Below are positions 10,742-19,488 of a stretch of 64,000 nucleotides of DNA, in pieces. The stretch covers positions 1 through 64,000 of the forward strand of contig CANQGM010000003.1 in the NCBI GenBank assembly GCA_947623205.1, in the 5' to 3' direction. The notes under the pieces were generated by a model. That model worked only from the letters and a program-made list of their open reading frames with translations. It was not told the origin of the DNA and made no database searches. This stretch comes from an uncultured Clostridia bacterium. GTDB lineage: Bacteria > Bacillota > Clostridia > Oscillospirales > Acutalibacteraceae. How positions within the stretch are numbered: the stretch's first letter is position 1; each line of letters starts with the position of its first letter. Position numbers and translations under genes: made by a program.

Positions 10742-11463
10742 TTCATCACCTCCCTGTACTTTTCTACATCAATAATACCGTTTATCATGTGGGGCCGATA
10801 ATACATTGTTGAAGCCTTGTCTGAAAACACCGGATGTTCCCAGTCTCCATTTACAGGTATTCCATTATCTTCAAATTTCACACAATAACTCATATACCCT
10901 AAATCAACATCACCCATTCTTAAAATTGAACTGCTTATCTGATTTAAATCAAATTCATTAACCAACGTTATACTCCGTACAGGAAATTCGCTGCAACCCA
11001 AGCAAGGTGTTCTGAAGTGCTGACCGTTTTCAAGCCTTCGCTTAATAATATTGTAGTGTTTCTTTTCAGAATTTTCTTCATAGTCATTTATCAATCCTGT
11101 AAGTTCAAAATGAAATTCCACACCGTAACGAACATTTTTTAGTATCATTGACGCCCTCTGACTCCGGCTCTCTGATGTATAAATGCTCGGGTCGCCGCAA
11201 TTGCCGTTCATCTGTTTTTTTACGGCAGAAAAAGATATTTTATCCTTAACTTCATTACGGCGAATGTTAATAAAATCTATTGGGTTAAAAACAATTATTT
11301 TATCAATTACATATCTTATTGCAGGCTTCCAGTAAATGCTTTTAAGCATTCCCTCAAGCGCACCGGGTGTGGGTACATCATAGCTTACACGCTCAACTTT
11401 AAGCTCAGGCCGAGTAAAGCAAGCATAATCTCCGTCTAACATTATTTTAAATCCGTAGCTCAT
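10735..11463 (-). CDS. cas5: Cas5c (Cas5d), crRNA-processing Cascade subunit
   Basis: In type I-C systems Cas5 replaces Cas6: it cuts pre-crRNA just 3' of the repeat hairpin and stays on the 5' handle. The 242-aa protein has the Cas5 N-terminal RAMP fold with FTRPELKVERVSYDVPTPGAL, the family-typical segment for the pre-crRNA-binding groove, and a GCSEFPVRSITLV loop. The repeat hairpin with a GCAA loop is the expected substrate. It lies 16 nt after cas3 and overlaps cas8c by 7 nt. A TCCTCC-complement ribosome site precedes the ATG at 11463. Confidence 0.95.
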   Translation of the reverse strand: MSYGFKIMLDGDYACFTRPELKVERVSYDVPTPGALEGMLKSIYWKPAIRYVIDKIIVFNPIDFINIRRNEVKDKISFSAVKKQMNGNCGDPSIYTSESRSQRASMILKNVRYGVEFHFELTGLINDYEENSEKKHYNIIKRRLENGQHFRTPCLGCSEFPVRSITLVNEFDLNQISSSILRMGDVDLGYMSYCVKFEDNGIPVNGDWEHPVFSDKASTMYYRPHMINGIIDVEKYREVMKC

Positions 11464-11479
11464 TTTGTCCTCCTATAAG

Positions 11480-13669
11480 TTAATTTATAAAATAGTCTTT
11501 GGCTTCAAAAGTAACACCGATGTTTTCATCATAATAATCATTATTAGTTAAACACCAGATGCCGCTTCCAAAATCATCGACTATATGTTGTTTATACAAC
11601 TCGTCAAACTCATAACGATAAACTGTAAATGCATATTTTTGAAGGTCACGTTGATTAGCAACTCCTGCAAATCTTATATTATCAATCAAACTTTTGCTGA
11701 CGTTGTCTCTTTCAACAACAACCGAAATCGTATTTTCTCCTATAATTTCAAATTCTTCTGCGTATGTTTTGAACGGTATAGAACGAATATCGGAACACTT
11801 TTCTGATATTGAGTTCATTACAATATTTTTTCTGTTCATAAAGAAAATCCTGTCGTAATAAGAAGTAATGCTTTCCAAGCAAGAAATATCATTATATTCA
11901 GATAATAATCCTTCTGTTAGGTTTGTCCTGTTATCAGTTAAAAAAGATTTTCTGTCATTTAGAGAAAAAATATATACCTTTGAGTTTTTCCGTTTTCCCT
12001 CTCTGTTGCATCTTCCGCCTGCCTGCAAAATACTGTCAAGACCGGAGAGTTCCCGAAATACACAGTAAAAGTCCAAATCGACTCCTGCTTCAATAAGTGA
12101 TGTAGACACAACAGTTATTTTTCTTTCATCGGGAACATCCTCATAATTCGGATAATCTCTTTCAAGATTTAAAAGATCGTTTTTTATGTTTTCAATTGTA
12201 CGTTTTCTGTCATATGCGGTCATATATGTTGAAAGATGATATTTTTTCCCTTTACACAAAGAATATATCTCTCTTGCGACCAATTTTTTATTTACTACAA
12301 TAAGTGCAGACGGTAGACTGTGCGACCTTGCAACCAAATTGTAAATATCAATGCCGCCTATATTTTCAAAAGTACATTTTTGAAATTTTTTAAAAAGCGT
12401 TGTATCATTTATTAAATCAGTTATCATGCTGTTTTTTAAAGAGTATTCCTTAATAAGTCTTTTAAAATCGGGCATTGTCGCAGTAAGAAAAATGGCTTCA
12501 CTTCCCAGTATTTTTGTTATGTAGGAAATAACTCTTAAGCAGGGCTGCAAATAATTTTCCGGCATTAAATGAGCCTCATCAAAAACGAGAATACTGTCTG
12601 CCATATTGTGCATTTTTCGCAGTTTCCCACGTTTATTTGCATAAACAGATTCAAAAAACTGTACAGCAGTTGTTATAATAATTTGAGCATCCCAGTTTTC
12701 AGTTGCAAGTCGAACAACATTTTTATAATCTTCAGTATAGTCAGTATCATCATAAGAGAAAGATGACTGATGTCTTAGTATTTCAGCATCATTTCCAAAC
12801 AGATTTTCAAATAATTCCGCTGTCTGATCTATAATGCTGTTATACGGTATAATATAAATTATTCGTTTTTTATTTGTTTTAATTGCACGTTCCAATGCAA
12901 ACTTCATACTGCAAAGTGTTTTTCCGCTTCCAGTTGGCATATTCATTAAATATATCTCAGAATTTAAATCGGTCTTTTTATATACCTGATTTTGAATTTG
13001 TGAGCGGGCCTTTTGCAAATCTGTACTACACACAAACGAACTCAGCTTATTATTCAACTTTGTAAGACATTTTTGAAAATCTGCTTTAAGACTATGATTT
13101 TTAACTCCGTTACAAAATTCCGCTGTGTCATTTGAATCGGCGTCAGTAAGACACGAAAAGCAGTATCTAACAACAAATGAAAATTTTTCAATAATATCTT
13201 TAGGATTTGAACAGCCATCAATCAAAAAATTATTGAACTCGTTTTCATTAATCTCGGGAAGACAAAGCTCTTTTTTATACACTGAATAATCTTCAAACTC
13301 TCTTTTTAATCTGCCGCAAAGAGTATTCATATCTGAAGTATCGTTTGCATAACCACCGTCCGGTATTCCTGAATGATGACCTGCTATACAATATTGCATA
13401 AGAAGTAAAAGTGCATCTTTATATTTTTCTTTAGCCGCGACCGCACCGCAGGTTGAATGTTCTACCATAGAGTTTAGATCGCTGATGATCTTTTTTTGAA
13501 AAGAATTTTGATACTTGCCTATATCATGCAACATTCCCATAGCATAAACAATTTTCTTAAATTGGCGATTTGAATATCCTTCTCCCCTTTCCGCCGTTGC
13601 AAGGCAATGTTCTTTAACCGTCTGAACTAAATTATCATTTTTATGGGCGATATACAATATAATCACCAT
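11480..13669 (-). CDS. cas3: CRISPR-associated helicase-nuclease Cas3
   Basis: Cas3 degrades the target after Cascade binding. The 729-aa protein has an N-terminal HD nuclease domain (H48-D49 in MLHDIGKY, H71 in EHSTCG, H98-H99 in AGHHSG) followed by a superfamily 2 helicase with Walker A MPTGSGKT (244-251), DEAH at 364-367, the SAT-equivalent FLTATMP and motif VI QAGGRCNREGK. It is the first gene of the operon. The ATG at 13669 has only a weak ribosome site; an in-frame TTG five codons later, preceded by GGTGA, is an alternative. All catalytic motifs are present, so the effector is probably functional. Confidence 0.97.
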   Translation of the reverse strand: MVIILYIAHKNDNLVQTVKEHCLATAERGEGYSNRQFKKIVYAMGMLHDIGKYQNSFQKKIISDLNSMVEHSTCGAVAAKEKYKDALLLLMQYCIAGHHSGIPDGGYANDTSDMNTLCGRLKREFEDYSVYKKELCLPEINENEFNNFLIDGCSNPKDIIEKFSFVVRYCFSCLTDADSNDTAEFCNGVKNHSLKADFQKCLTKLNNKLSSFVCSTDLQKARSQIQNQVYKKTDLNSEIYLMNMPTGSGKTLCSMKFALERAIKTNKKRIIYIIPYNSIIDQTAELFENLFGNDAEILRHQSSFSYDDTDYTEDYKNVVRLATENWDAQIIITTAVQFFESVYANKRGKLRKMHNMADSILVFDEAHLMPENYLQPCLRVISYITKILGSEAIFLTATMPDFKRLIKEYSLKNSMITDLINDTTLFKKFQKCTFENIGGIDIYNLVARSHSLPSALIVVNKKLVAREIYSLCKGKKYHLSTYMTAYDRKRTIENIKNDLLNLERDYPNYEDVPDERKITVVSTSLIEAGVDLDFYCVFRELSGLDSILQAGGRCNREGKRKNSKVYIFSLNDRKSFLTDNRTNLTEGLLSEYNDISCLESITSYYDRIFFMNRKNIVMNSISEKCSDIRSIPFKTYAEEFEIIGENTISVVVERDNVSKSLIDNIRFAGVANQRDLQKYAFTVYRYEFDELYKQHIVDDFGSGIWCLTNNDYYDENIGVTFEAKDYFIN

Positions 13670-13714
13670 TTTCTTGAGTTAATAATAAAAATTAGTATAT
13701 ATTTTTATAATTAT

Positions 13715-13743
13715 ATAATATTACATATGTGAATAAAATGCAA
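13715..13743 (-). promoter_or_regulatory. Sigma-A-type promoter of the cas operon
   Basis: On the minus strand TTGCAT (13738-13743) is followed after exactly 17 nt by TATTAT (13715-13720), about 45 nt upstream of the cas3 start, in very AT-rich DNA. It would drive the seven-gene operon. No operator is evident. Confidence 0.65.
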
Positions 13744-13792
13744 CATTTTTTTACAAATTATATTGTTTTTTAATTTTATATATTCATAAACG

Positions 13793-13824
13793 AAAGTGCC
13801 GCAGGATTTTACGGCACTTTTCTT
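13793..13824. terminator. Hairpin terminator between the cas operon and the cotJC remnant
   Basis: AAAGTGCCG (13793-13801) pairs with CGGCACTTT (13812-13820), a 9-bp stem with a 10-nt loop, followed by TCTTTA on the plus strand and preceded by an A/T-rich run on the other. No gene is seen upstream on the plus strand within the window, so it may be a leftover of the locus into which the cas block was inserted. Confidence 0.6.
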
Positions 13825-13876
13825 TACTTATTAATTTTTATTATTCATAAATACTTATTTTTTAATCTCCAACTCA

Positions 13877-14335
13877 GCATACTCAACAGGTACTGAAGAA
13901 CTGGGACATTTTGAAATGATTGGTGCAATAGTTTACCAGCTTACAAAAGGTCTGAGTGAAAGTGAAATTAAAAAGGCAGGATTTGAAGACTATTTTGTTG
14001 ACCATACAACGGGAATTTATCCTCAAAGCGCTTCGGGCACTCCGTTTACCGCCGCTTATATACAAAGCAAGGGCGACGCAATAACCGATTTGCACGAGGA
14101 TATGGCAGCAGAGCAAAAAGCAAGAACAACATATGATAATATTCTTCGCTTTTGTGATGATTACGATGTTAAAGACGCAATAAGATTTTTGCGTGAAAGA
14201 GAAGTTGTACACTACCAGCGTTTTGGTGAAAATCTCAGACTGCTGACAGACAAACTTGACAGCAAAAACTACTATGCATTTAATCCTGAGTTTGATACAA
14301 AATGTTTTAAAAACGAATTGAAAAAAAAGGTATAA
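13877..14335 (+). pseudogene. N-terminally truncated manganese catalase / spore coat CotJC
   Basis: The reading frame from about 13877 matches Mn-catalase/CotJC from the TGTEELGHFEMIGA segment to the C-terminus, including DHTTGIYPQSASGTPFTAAY, AAEQKARTTYDNIL and REREVVHYQRFGE. These keep the di-manganese ligands E and H of EELGH, E of AAEQK and H of VVHYQ. Intact proteins have about 60 further residues before this point, including the first Glu ligand; here that region is absent, the frame upstream runs into AT-rich DNA with a stop at 13832, and there is no ribosome site. An ATG at 13916 could start a 139-aa fragment but it would lack a metal ligand. The break lies next to the cas operon. Confidence 0.85.
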
Positions 14336-14363
14336 TAAAAAAGGTTTTCGTTTTTAATACAGC

Positions 14364-14396
14364 AAAACCGCCGACATACCATCGGCGGTTTTATTT
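14364..14396 (+). terminator. Rho-independent terminator after the cotJC remnant
   Basis: AAAACCGCCGA (14364-14374) pairs with TCGGCGGTTTT (14382-14392) around a 7-nt loop, followed by ATTTTG. A strong 11-bp stem. Confidence 0.85.
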
Positions 14397-14464
14397 TGCT
14401 TATTAACATTTGCAATACATTTATGTGAAATGTCGCTTAATTATATCTTAAAAATAAAAAATAT

Positions 14465-14926
14465 TTATTTTATTACAGACTTTAACATTTGTTCATTTAC
14501 ATTGGAATATAACTTTCCGTCCCATTTAATGTTCGGCCCTTTTGCACAGTTATTCATACAGCCGACTGTTTTATAAGAAAATCCGCCTGTTTTGCTGACT
14601 CTTCCACTTTTTACATAATAAGTTTTTTCAATATAATTCTTCAGTTGTCCGCAATTCTTATTTTGGCAGCGTTCACCGTTGCATATTTCCAACAAATGCG
14701 GCGCTTCCTCTGTCCGCAGACTCGGATAATGCTTTATAATTGCCGATAAAAAAGATGTTTTTATATTCAGCTTATCCGCAATTTCATCAATAGCTGTTTG
14801 GGGGATTGCATTGCCGTTTTCTTTCTGCACTTCTCGCAGCAATTCTACAAGCGCATTCTGATTTTGCGGCGCGCCCTGACTGCGGTAATATTCCAGTGCT
14901 TCGTTTAAGTTCCAATTTTGTTCCAT
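14465..14926 (-). CDS. NuoE/HndA-like thioredoxin-fold [2Fe-2S] ferredoxin, stand-alone
   Basis: The 153-aa protein has the two-part layout of the 24-kDa NADH dehydrogenase subunit: a helical N-terminal domain (about 1-75) and a thioredoxin-like [2Fe-2S] domain. Likely cluster ligands are C82 and C87 in CNGERC and C123 and C127 in GCMNNC followed by AKGPN; an extra C92 is present. No NuoF, hydrogenase or formate dehydrogenase partner is adjacent, which is unusual because family members normally pair with a flavin subunit. It may act as a free electron carrier or serve a partner encoded elsewhere. The KTYYVKSGR insert differs from typical NuoE. Confidence 0.8.
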   Translation of the reverse strand: MEQNWNLNEALEYYRSQGAPQNQNALVELLREVQKENGNAIPQTAIDEIADKLNIKTSFLSAIIKHYPSLRTEEAPHLLEICNGERCQNKNCGQLKNYIEKTYYVKSGRVSKTGGFSYKTVGCMNNCAKGPNIKWDGKLYSNVNEQMLKSVIK

Positions 14927-14955
14927 ATATTTTAAATTAACCCTTACTTCTAAAA

Positions 14956-16224
14956 TTATTCATCAATATCATACGATTCGGCAAGTTCTTTCGTCGGTGA
15001 CTGTACATTTTTCAGTTTGCGCCGAATTTGTCGTGTACGAACTCCCACAAGCTTGTCAAGCTCTTTATTAGCCTGGTCAAGCCTCTGCTGAGTCAGCACA
15101 AGTACATCATTAAATTTGTCAAATTCCTGCTTGACGCCTCCAAGAACCTCCCAAACCTCCGCGCTTCTCTTTTGCACCGCAAGCGTCTTAAATCCCATTT
15201 GCAGTGAGTTGAGCAGCGCCGCCATTGTGCTCGGCCCTGCAATGTTTACTTTGTAATCCCGCTGTAAAACTTCAACAAGCCCGCGGTTTACAACTTCACT
15301 GTAAAGCCCTTCAAACGGCAAAAACATTATTGCAAACTCCGTTGTGTACGGCGGGTCTATGTACTTGTCCCTAATGTCCTTTGCTTCATTTTTTATTGTT
15401 GAAACAAGCAGTTTTGATGCGGATTCTATTTTTTCTTTATCACCCTCGTCAATTGCATCTCTAAGCGACGAATATGTATCTCCCGGAAATTTTGAGTCAA
15501 TAGGAAGATAAATAAAGCTGTCATCATCCGACGGCAGTTTAATTGCAAACTCAACAACATTTTTTGAACCCTTTTTTGTTGCTACATTCTCGTCGTACTG
15601 TTCGGGCGAAAGTATTTCGGACAGTATGCTTCCAAGCTGAATTTCACCAAGTATTCCTCTTGTTTTTACATTTGAAAGCACCTTTTTTAAATCGCCGACC
15701 CCTACTGCAAGATTCTGCATTTCGCCAAGCCCTTTATAAACCTGTTCAAGTCGTTCGTTGACAAGTGAAAACGACTTGTTCATCTTTTCTTCAAGCGTTT
15801 TCTGAAGCTTTTCGTCAACCGTCTTCCGCATTTCCTCAAGCTGACGGTTGTTATCCTGCTGAAGATATGCAAGTCGTTTTTCAACCGACTGACGGATATT
15901 TTCAAGTTTCTGCTCATTTTCAAGCGAAAAGGTTTTTAGCCGCTCTTCAAGCTGCGACAGTTTCTCGGTCTGGTTTTGAGAAAAACTATTTTGATTGTTT
16001 AAAAGCATCTCGCCCATATTTTTTACAGACGACTGCGTCTGAGTTACAAGCTCCTGACGCAGAGCGCTCTGCTGATGCTGCGTCTCGCTGCTTACAGCAT
16101 TTACAATTTCCTGTGTATCATTCTTATTATTCCTTTTCAGCATTATAATGATTGCTGAAATAACAGCCGTCAGCGTGACCAAACAAAATATAATCACAAT
16201 AATTTCAAAGGCTGAAAAACGCAT
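14956..16224 (-). CDS. rmuC: RmuC family DNA recombination protein
   Basis: RmuC proteins limit inversions at short inverted repeats and contain a predicted nuclease-fold domain. The 422-aa product has one N-terminal membrane segment (about residues 6-27), a long Q/E/K-rich coiled coil (about 35-165) and the RmuC domain, recognisable from TRGILGEIQLGSILSEIL, FIYLPIDSKFPGDTYSSL and INIAGPSTMAALLNSLQMG. Length is typical. It precedes the NuoE-like gene on the minus strand by 29 nt, so the two may be cotranscribed. Confidence 0.92.
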   Translation of the reverse strand: MRFSAFEIIVIIFCLVTLTAVISAIIIMLKRNNKNDTQEIVNAVSSETQHQQSALRQELVTQTQSSVKNMGEMLLNNQNSFSQNQTEKLSQLEERLKTFSLENEQKLENIRQSVEKRLAYLQQDNNRQLEEMRKTVDEKLQKTLEEKMNKSFSLVNERLEQVYKGLGEMQNLAVGVGDLKKVLSNVKTRGILGEIQLGSILSEILSPEQYDENVATKKGSKNVVEFAIKLPSDDDSFIYLPIDSKFPGDTYSSLRDAIDEGDKEKIESASKLLVSTIKNEAKDIRDKYIDPPYTTEFAIMFLPFEGLYSEVVNRGLVEVLQRDYKVNIAGPSTMAALLNSLQMGFKTLAVQKRSAEVWEVLGGVKQEFDKFNDVLVLTQQRLDQANKELDKLVGVRTRQIRRKLKNVQSPTKELAESYDIDE

Positions 16225-16336
16225 TTTATCACTCCGATAATAAATATGTAATAAGCAAAACCGTACTTTCGACTGATAAAAGTTAAAAATACGATTCTGT
16301 TTTCATAATATCATCGGAGTGAATTTATGTCAACCT

Positions 16337-17263
16337 TTAGTCATTAAAAACAGTTTCCAACCTTTTTGCACAATCTTTAGGCGAATACAAAAAACTGTCT
16401 ATGTGCTCCTTATTGCAAAAATACACGGGTTTTTGCGGATTGTACTTATAATCGAATGTATCAATAATAATCAGCTTTATTTTCATCTTTTCAGGAATAA
16501 TGCTTTTTATGTAAACACTTGCCTGCTGACCCGCTTTAACTCCCTCTTTGCTTTCCGCAAGTCCGGCAAGGTTAGGCGCAAGCTCCACAAAAGCACCGTA
16601 ATTTTCAACGCTGCGCACTATTCCCGCAACCGTTTCACCTGCGGCAAAATTATGTGCGTTTTCTTCCCATGTTCCGAGCAGCTCCTTATGGCTTAAACTG
16701 ATTCTGCCGTTTTCTATTGACTTGATAACAGCTTTAATATCCATGCCGACTGTAAATCGTTCTCTCGGATGCTCAATACGAGAAACAGAAATAGTGTCAA
16801 TAGGCATAAGCGCTACTATGCCGCAGCCTATGTCGGCAAACGCCCCAAAATTTTCAAGGTGAGTTATCCTTGCGTCAACAACATCGCCGCATTTTAAATT
16901 TGAAATATAGTTATCAAGGCACTTACGCTGCGCACGCTCTCTTGAAAGCACCGCATAGCGCTCGCCGCTTTCATCTGTTCTGAAATCTGTTATAATAAAA
17001 CATACTGCTCTGTTTACTCTTGAAATCACCGCAATGTCACGCACAGAACCGTCACGAATACCAAGCGCACCCTCTTCCCGCGGAATTATTCCCTTCATGG
17101 AGCCGAGGTCAACAACAAGATTATGCTGTGAATCACAAACACAGGCGCGGGCCTCAAGTATTTTTTCTTCTTTTTTTGCCTCGTTCAAAAGCTGGGGTGA
17201 CTGTAAGATATTTATATTTTCCTGAGATATAATAAGTTTTCCTTCGGGTAAATATTCTGACAT
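16337..17263 (-). CDS. S1 RNA-binding domain protein (RpsA-like)
   Basis: The 308-aa protein carries at least two S1 OB-fold repeats: about 125-195 (CGDVVDARITHLENFGAFADIG ... ISLSHKELLG) and about 205-270 (GETVAGIVRSVENYGAFVELAPNLAG). The segment at about 40-115 resembles a degenerate S1/RNA-binding repeat. It is shorter than the 4-6-repeat ribosomal S1 of Proteobacteria, as often in Clostridia. It may bind mRNA at the ribosome or act in RNA metabolism; the sequence does not decide. Divergently transcribed from the cyclophilin gene. Confidence 0.85.
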   Translation of the reverse strand: MSEYLPEGKLIISQENINILQSPQLLNEAKKEEKILEARACVCDSQHNLVVDLGSMKGIIPREEGALGIRDGSVRDIAVISRVNRAVCFIITDFRTDESGERYAVLSRERAQRKCLDNYISNLKCGDVVDARITHLENFGAFADIGCGIVALMPIDTISVSRIEHPRERFTVGMDIKAVIKSIENGRISLSHKELLGTWEENAHNFAAGETVAGIVRSVENYGAFVELAPNLAGLAESKEGVKAGQQASVYIKSIIPEKMKIKLIIIDTFDYKYNPQKPVYFCNKEHIDSFLYSPKDCAKRLETVFND

Positions 17264-17391
17264 TTTAAAGCCTCCGTTATATTTTGTTACAAATAAGCAT
17301 ATGAAAAAAACGGGCTACTTATTACACGCATACGAAAATCGATTAAAAATTTAATTTGGAATTTTATACAAATTATTCAAAAAAGTATAAT

Positions 17392-17420
17392 TTGCAATTT
17401 TATAACTATTATGATATTAT
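17392..17420 (+). promoter_or_regulatory. Sigma-A-type promoter of the cyclophilin gene
   Basis: TTGCAA (17392-17397), 17-nt spacer, TATTAT (17415-17420). It is 46 nt before the ATG at 17467, which has the ribosome site AAAGGAG. Confidence 0.7.
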
Positions 17421-17466
17421 AAAAATGTATGTTTTAGAAATTTGTAACAGAAAGGAGCAACCTTAA

Positions 17467-18468
17467 ATGAATATAAAAAGGTTTAAGAAATCACTTTGCA
17501 TCGCTCTTAGTTCCTTGCTTTGCGTATTTACCGCTTTTGCTTTTTCCGGATGCTCAAACAACAAAACCGAGCCCGAATCAGGCAGTCAAACTGCAAGTAC
17601 ATTTTCATCGACAAGCACATCAGATGAAACAACGGCAGCAGGCGCTCTGGAGAGAATGGGAATTGACACTGCCGCGCTTAATATTGATCCTAATATAAAT
17701 TACGACACAAAAAATAAAGTCGGCTTTCAGCTTGATTCCCCAAACGACGGTGACACAATTGCAGTCCTTCATACGTCTGAGGGCGACATTACCCTCAGAT
17801 TTTTCCCTGAACAGGCTCCAAAAGCTGTTGAAAGCTTTTTAAGCCTTGCAAATGACGGAAAGTACAATAACACTATTTTTCACAGAGTGATCAATAACTT
17901 TATGATTCAGGGCGGCGACTACGAAAAAGGCAACGGCACCGGCGGCACAAGCTCTTACGGTTCAGAATTTGAAGATGAGTTCTGCGACAAGCTGTTTAAT
18001 ATACGCGGTGCGGTCTCTATGGCAAACAGCGGCCCTGACACCAACGGAAGTCAGTTTTTTATCAACCAAAAAAATGCCGAGGCCTATAAAAAAGACGGTG
18101 GCTGGGCAAACCTTGAAAGTCAATGGAAAAATATTAAGTCCCAGCTTTCAAACTATAAGGATTCAAACCTGCTGTCAACTTTTATTCAGCAGTACGGAAC
18201 ATACTGCTATGACACCGACATAGTTCCAGCCGAGGTTCAAAAGCTTTATGAAGAAAACGGCGGCAATGCCTATCTTGACGGCGCATACAACGCCGCTGAC
18301 CGCGGTCACACTGTTTTTGCACAGGTAATTGACGGTATGGACGTAGTTGACAAAATTGCGGCTGCAAAAGTTGACGGTAATAACAAGCCTAAAGATAACA
18401 TAATATTAAAAACCGTTGATGTAACAATATATTCCTCAGATGAAAATGCCGTTGCAGACAACAAATAA
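17467..18468 (+). CDS. Cyclophilin-type peptidyl-prolyl isomerase lipoprotein
   Basis: The protein should be secreted, lipid-anchored at C29 (lipobox FSGC) and catalyse proline isomerisation in extracytoplasmic folding. After a Ser/Thr-rich linker (about 30-60) the cyclophilin domain occupies about 95-325, with FHRVINNFMIQGGD (catalytic Arg and FMxQGGD), GAVSMANSGPDTNGSQFFI, and GHTVFAQVIDGMDVVDKI. About 85 residues rich in K, N, Y and Q (after FFINQKNAEAY) are inserted between the catalytic core and the last strands, an extension seen in some clostridial cyclophilins. 333 aa. Confidence 0.93.
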   Translation: MNIKRFKKSLCIALSSLLCVFTAFAFSGCSNNKTEPESGSQTASTFSSTSTSDETTAAGALERMGIDTAALNIDPNINYDTKNKVGFQLDSPNDGDTIAVLHTSEGDITLRFFPEQAPKAVESFLSLANDGKYNNTIFHRVINNFMIQGGDYEKGNGTGGTSSYGSEFEDEFCDKLFNIRGAVSMANSGPDTNGSQFFINQKNAEAYKKDGGWANLESQWKNIKSQLSNYKDSNLLSTFIQQYGTYCYDTDIVPAEVQKLYEENGGNAYLDGAYNAADRGHTVFAQVIDGMDVVDKIAAAKVDGNNKPKDNIILKTVDVTIYSSDENAVADNK

Positions 18469-18496
18469 AAATATTGAATGATTTAGAGGTAATTTT

Positions 18497-19345
18497 ATGG
18501 GCAGCCTTCCGATTGCAGCTATAATGTACGACTTTGACAGAACGCTCTGTACCAAGGATATGCAGGATTACAGCTTTATTCCGAGTCTTGGAATGACGGA
18601 AAGCGAGTTCTGGCATTTTTCAAACTCGCTTGCTCAAAAAGAACATATGGACTCGATTCTTGCATATATGTATGCCATGGTGAAATTTTCAAAGGATAAA
18701 GACATTCCTCTGCTGCGTGAAAAACTTGTTAATATGGGAAAAAATGTAGAGCTTTTTGACGGAGTTGAAACATGGTTCAAGCGTATTAACGATTTTGGCA
18801 GCGGTCTTGGAATGCAGGTTGAACACTATGTAATTTCTTCAGGTATGAAAGAAATTATTGAGGGCACTAAAATAAGCGACCAATTTAAAAGTATTTTTGC
18901 CTGCGAGTTTCTTTACGATGAAAGCGGCAACGGCATATGGCCCAAAACAGATGTTAATTACACTAACAAGACCCAGTTTGTTTACAGAATTAATAAGGGC
19001 GTGCTTGATGTAGCAAACGACAACGACCTTAACCGTTCAATGCCCGATGACAGCAAACGCGTGCCGTTTTGCAATATGATTTACATAGGCGACGGACTTT
19101 CGGATGTTCCGTGCATGAAAATGATGAAAGCGTACGGCGGGTACTCAATTGCCGTTTATCAGGAAAAGGACTCAAAGGTTGACGATTTGCTTAAACGCAG
19201 GAGAGTTGACTACATTTACCCTGCGGATTACCGTGAAAACAGCGGCCTTGATATTACGGTTAAAAACATACTGCGCAAAATGTCAATTTGCGATAAGCTG
19301 TATAATGAAAACTTTAATCAAATAAAAGAAATTATAAATAATTAA
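18497..19345 (+). CDS. HAD-superfamily phosphatase
   Basis: The 282-aa protein has HAD motif I YDFDRTL (nucleophile D12, acid D14), a motif II-like HYVISSGMKEI, and motif IV IYIGDGLSDVPCM. A helical cap region lies between motifs I and II, as in the phosphoserine-phosphatase-like group. The substrate cannot be told from sequence. It follows the cyclophilin gene by 28 nt with an AGAGGTAAT ribosome site, so the two are probably cotranscribed; a terminator follows. Confidence 0.88.
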   Translation: MGSLPIAAIMYDFDRTLCTKDMQDYSFIPSLGMTESEFWHFSNSLAQKEHMDSILAYMYAMVKFSKDKDIPLLREKLVNMGKNVELFDGVETWFKRINDFGSGLGMQVEHYVISSGMKEIIEGTKISDQFKSIFACEFLYDESGNGIWPKTDVNYTNKTQFVYRINKGVLDVANDNDLNRSMPDDSKRVPFCNMIYIGDGLSDVPCMKMMKAYGGYSIAVYQEKDSKVDDLLKRRRVDYIYPADYRENSGLDITVKNILRKMSICDKLYNENFNQIKEIINN

Positions 19346-19353
19346 TTTTAATT

Positions 19354-19406
19354 GAGACTGTCTTAAAATGTAACGGAAATACCGTTTGTTTTAGGCAGTC
19401 TCTTTT
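19354..19406 (+). terminator. Long imperfect palindrome, probable terminator
   Basis: GAGACTG (19354-19360) pairs with CAGTCTC (19396-19402) and pairing continues inward through TCTTAAAA/TTTTAGG with mismatches; TTTTCT follows. The arms resemble those of the palindrome at 27839-27900. Confidence 0.7.
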
Positions 19407-19428
19407 CTGTTAATTTCTGACACTTTTA

Positions 19429-19457
19429 TTGCAATATATAATTTTTTAAAATATAAT
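19429..19457 (+). promoter_or_regulatory. Promoter of the moxR operon
   Basis: TTGCAA (19429-19434), 17-nt AT-only spacer, perfect TATAAT (19452-19457), 31 nt before the moxR ATG. Confidence 0.75.
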
Positions 19458-19488
19458 TAAATTAATAAACTATTTTACAGGTGAAAAT

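Noticed and set aside
13883-14212. Minus-strand frame opposite the cotJC remnant
   Set aside because: It is the antisense shadow of clear Mn-catalase homology and is rich in Cys/Ile without a ribosome site.
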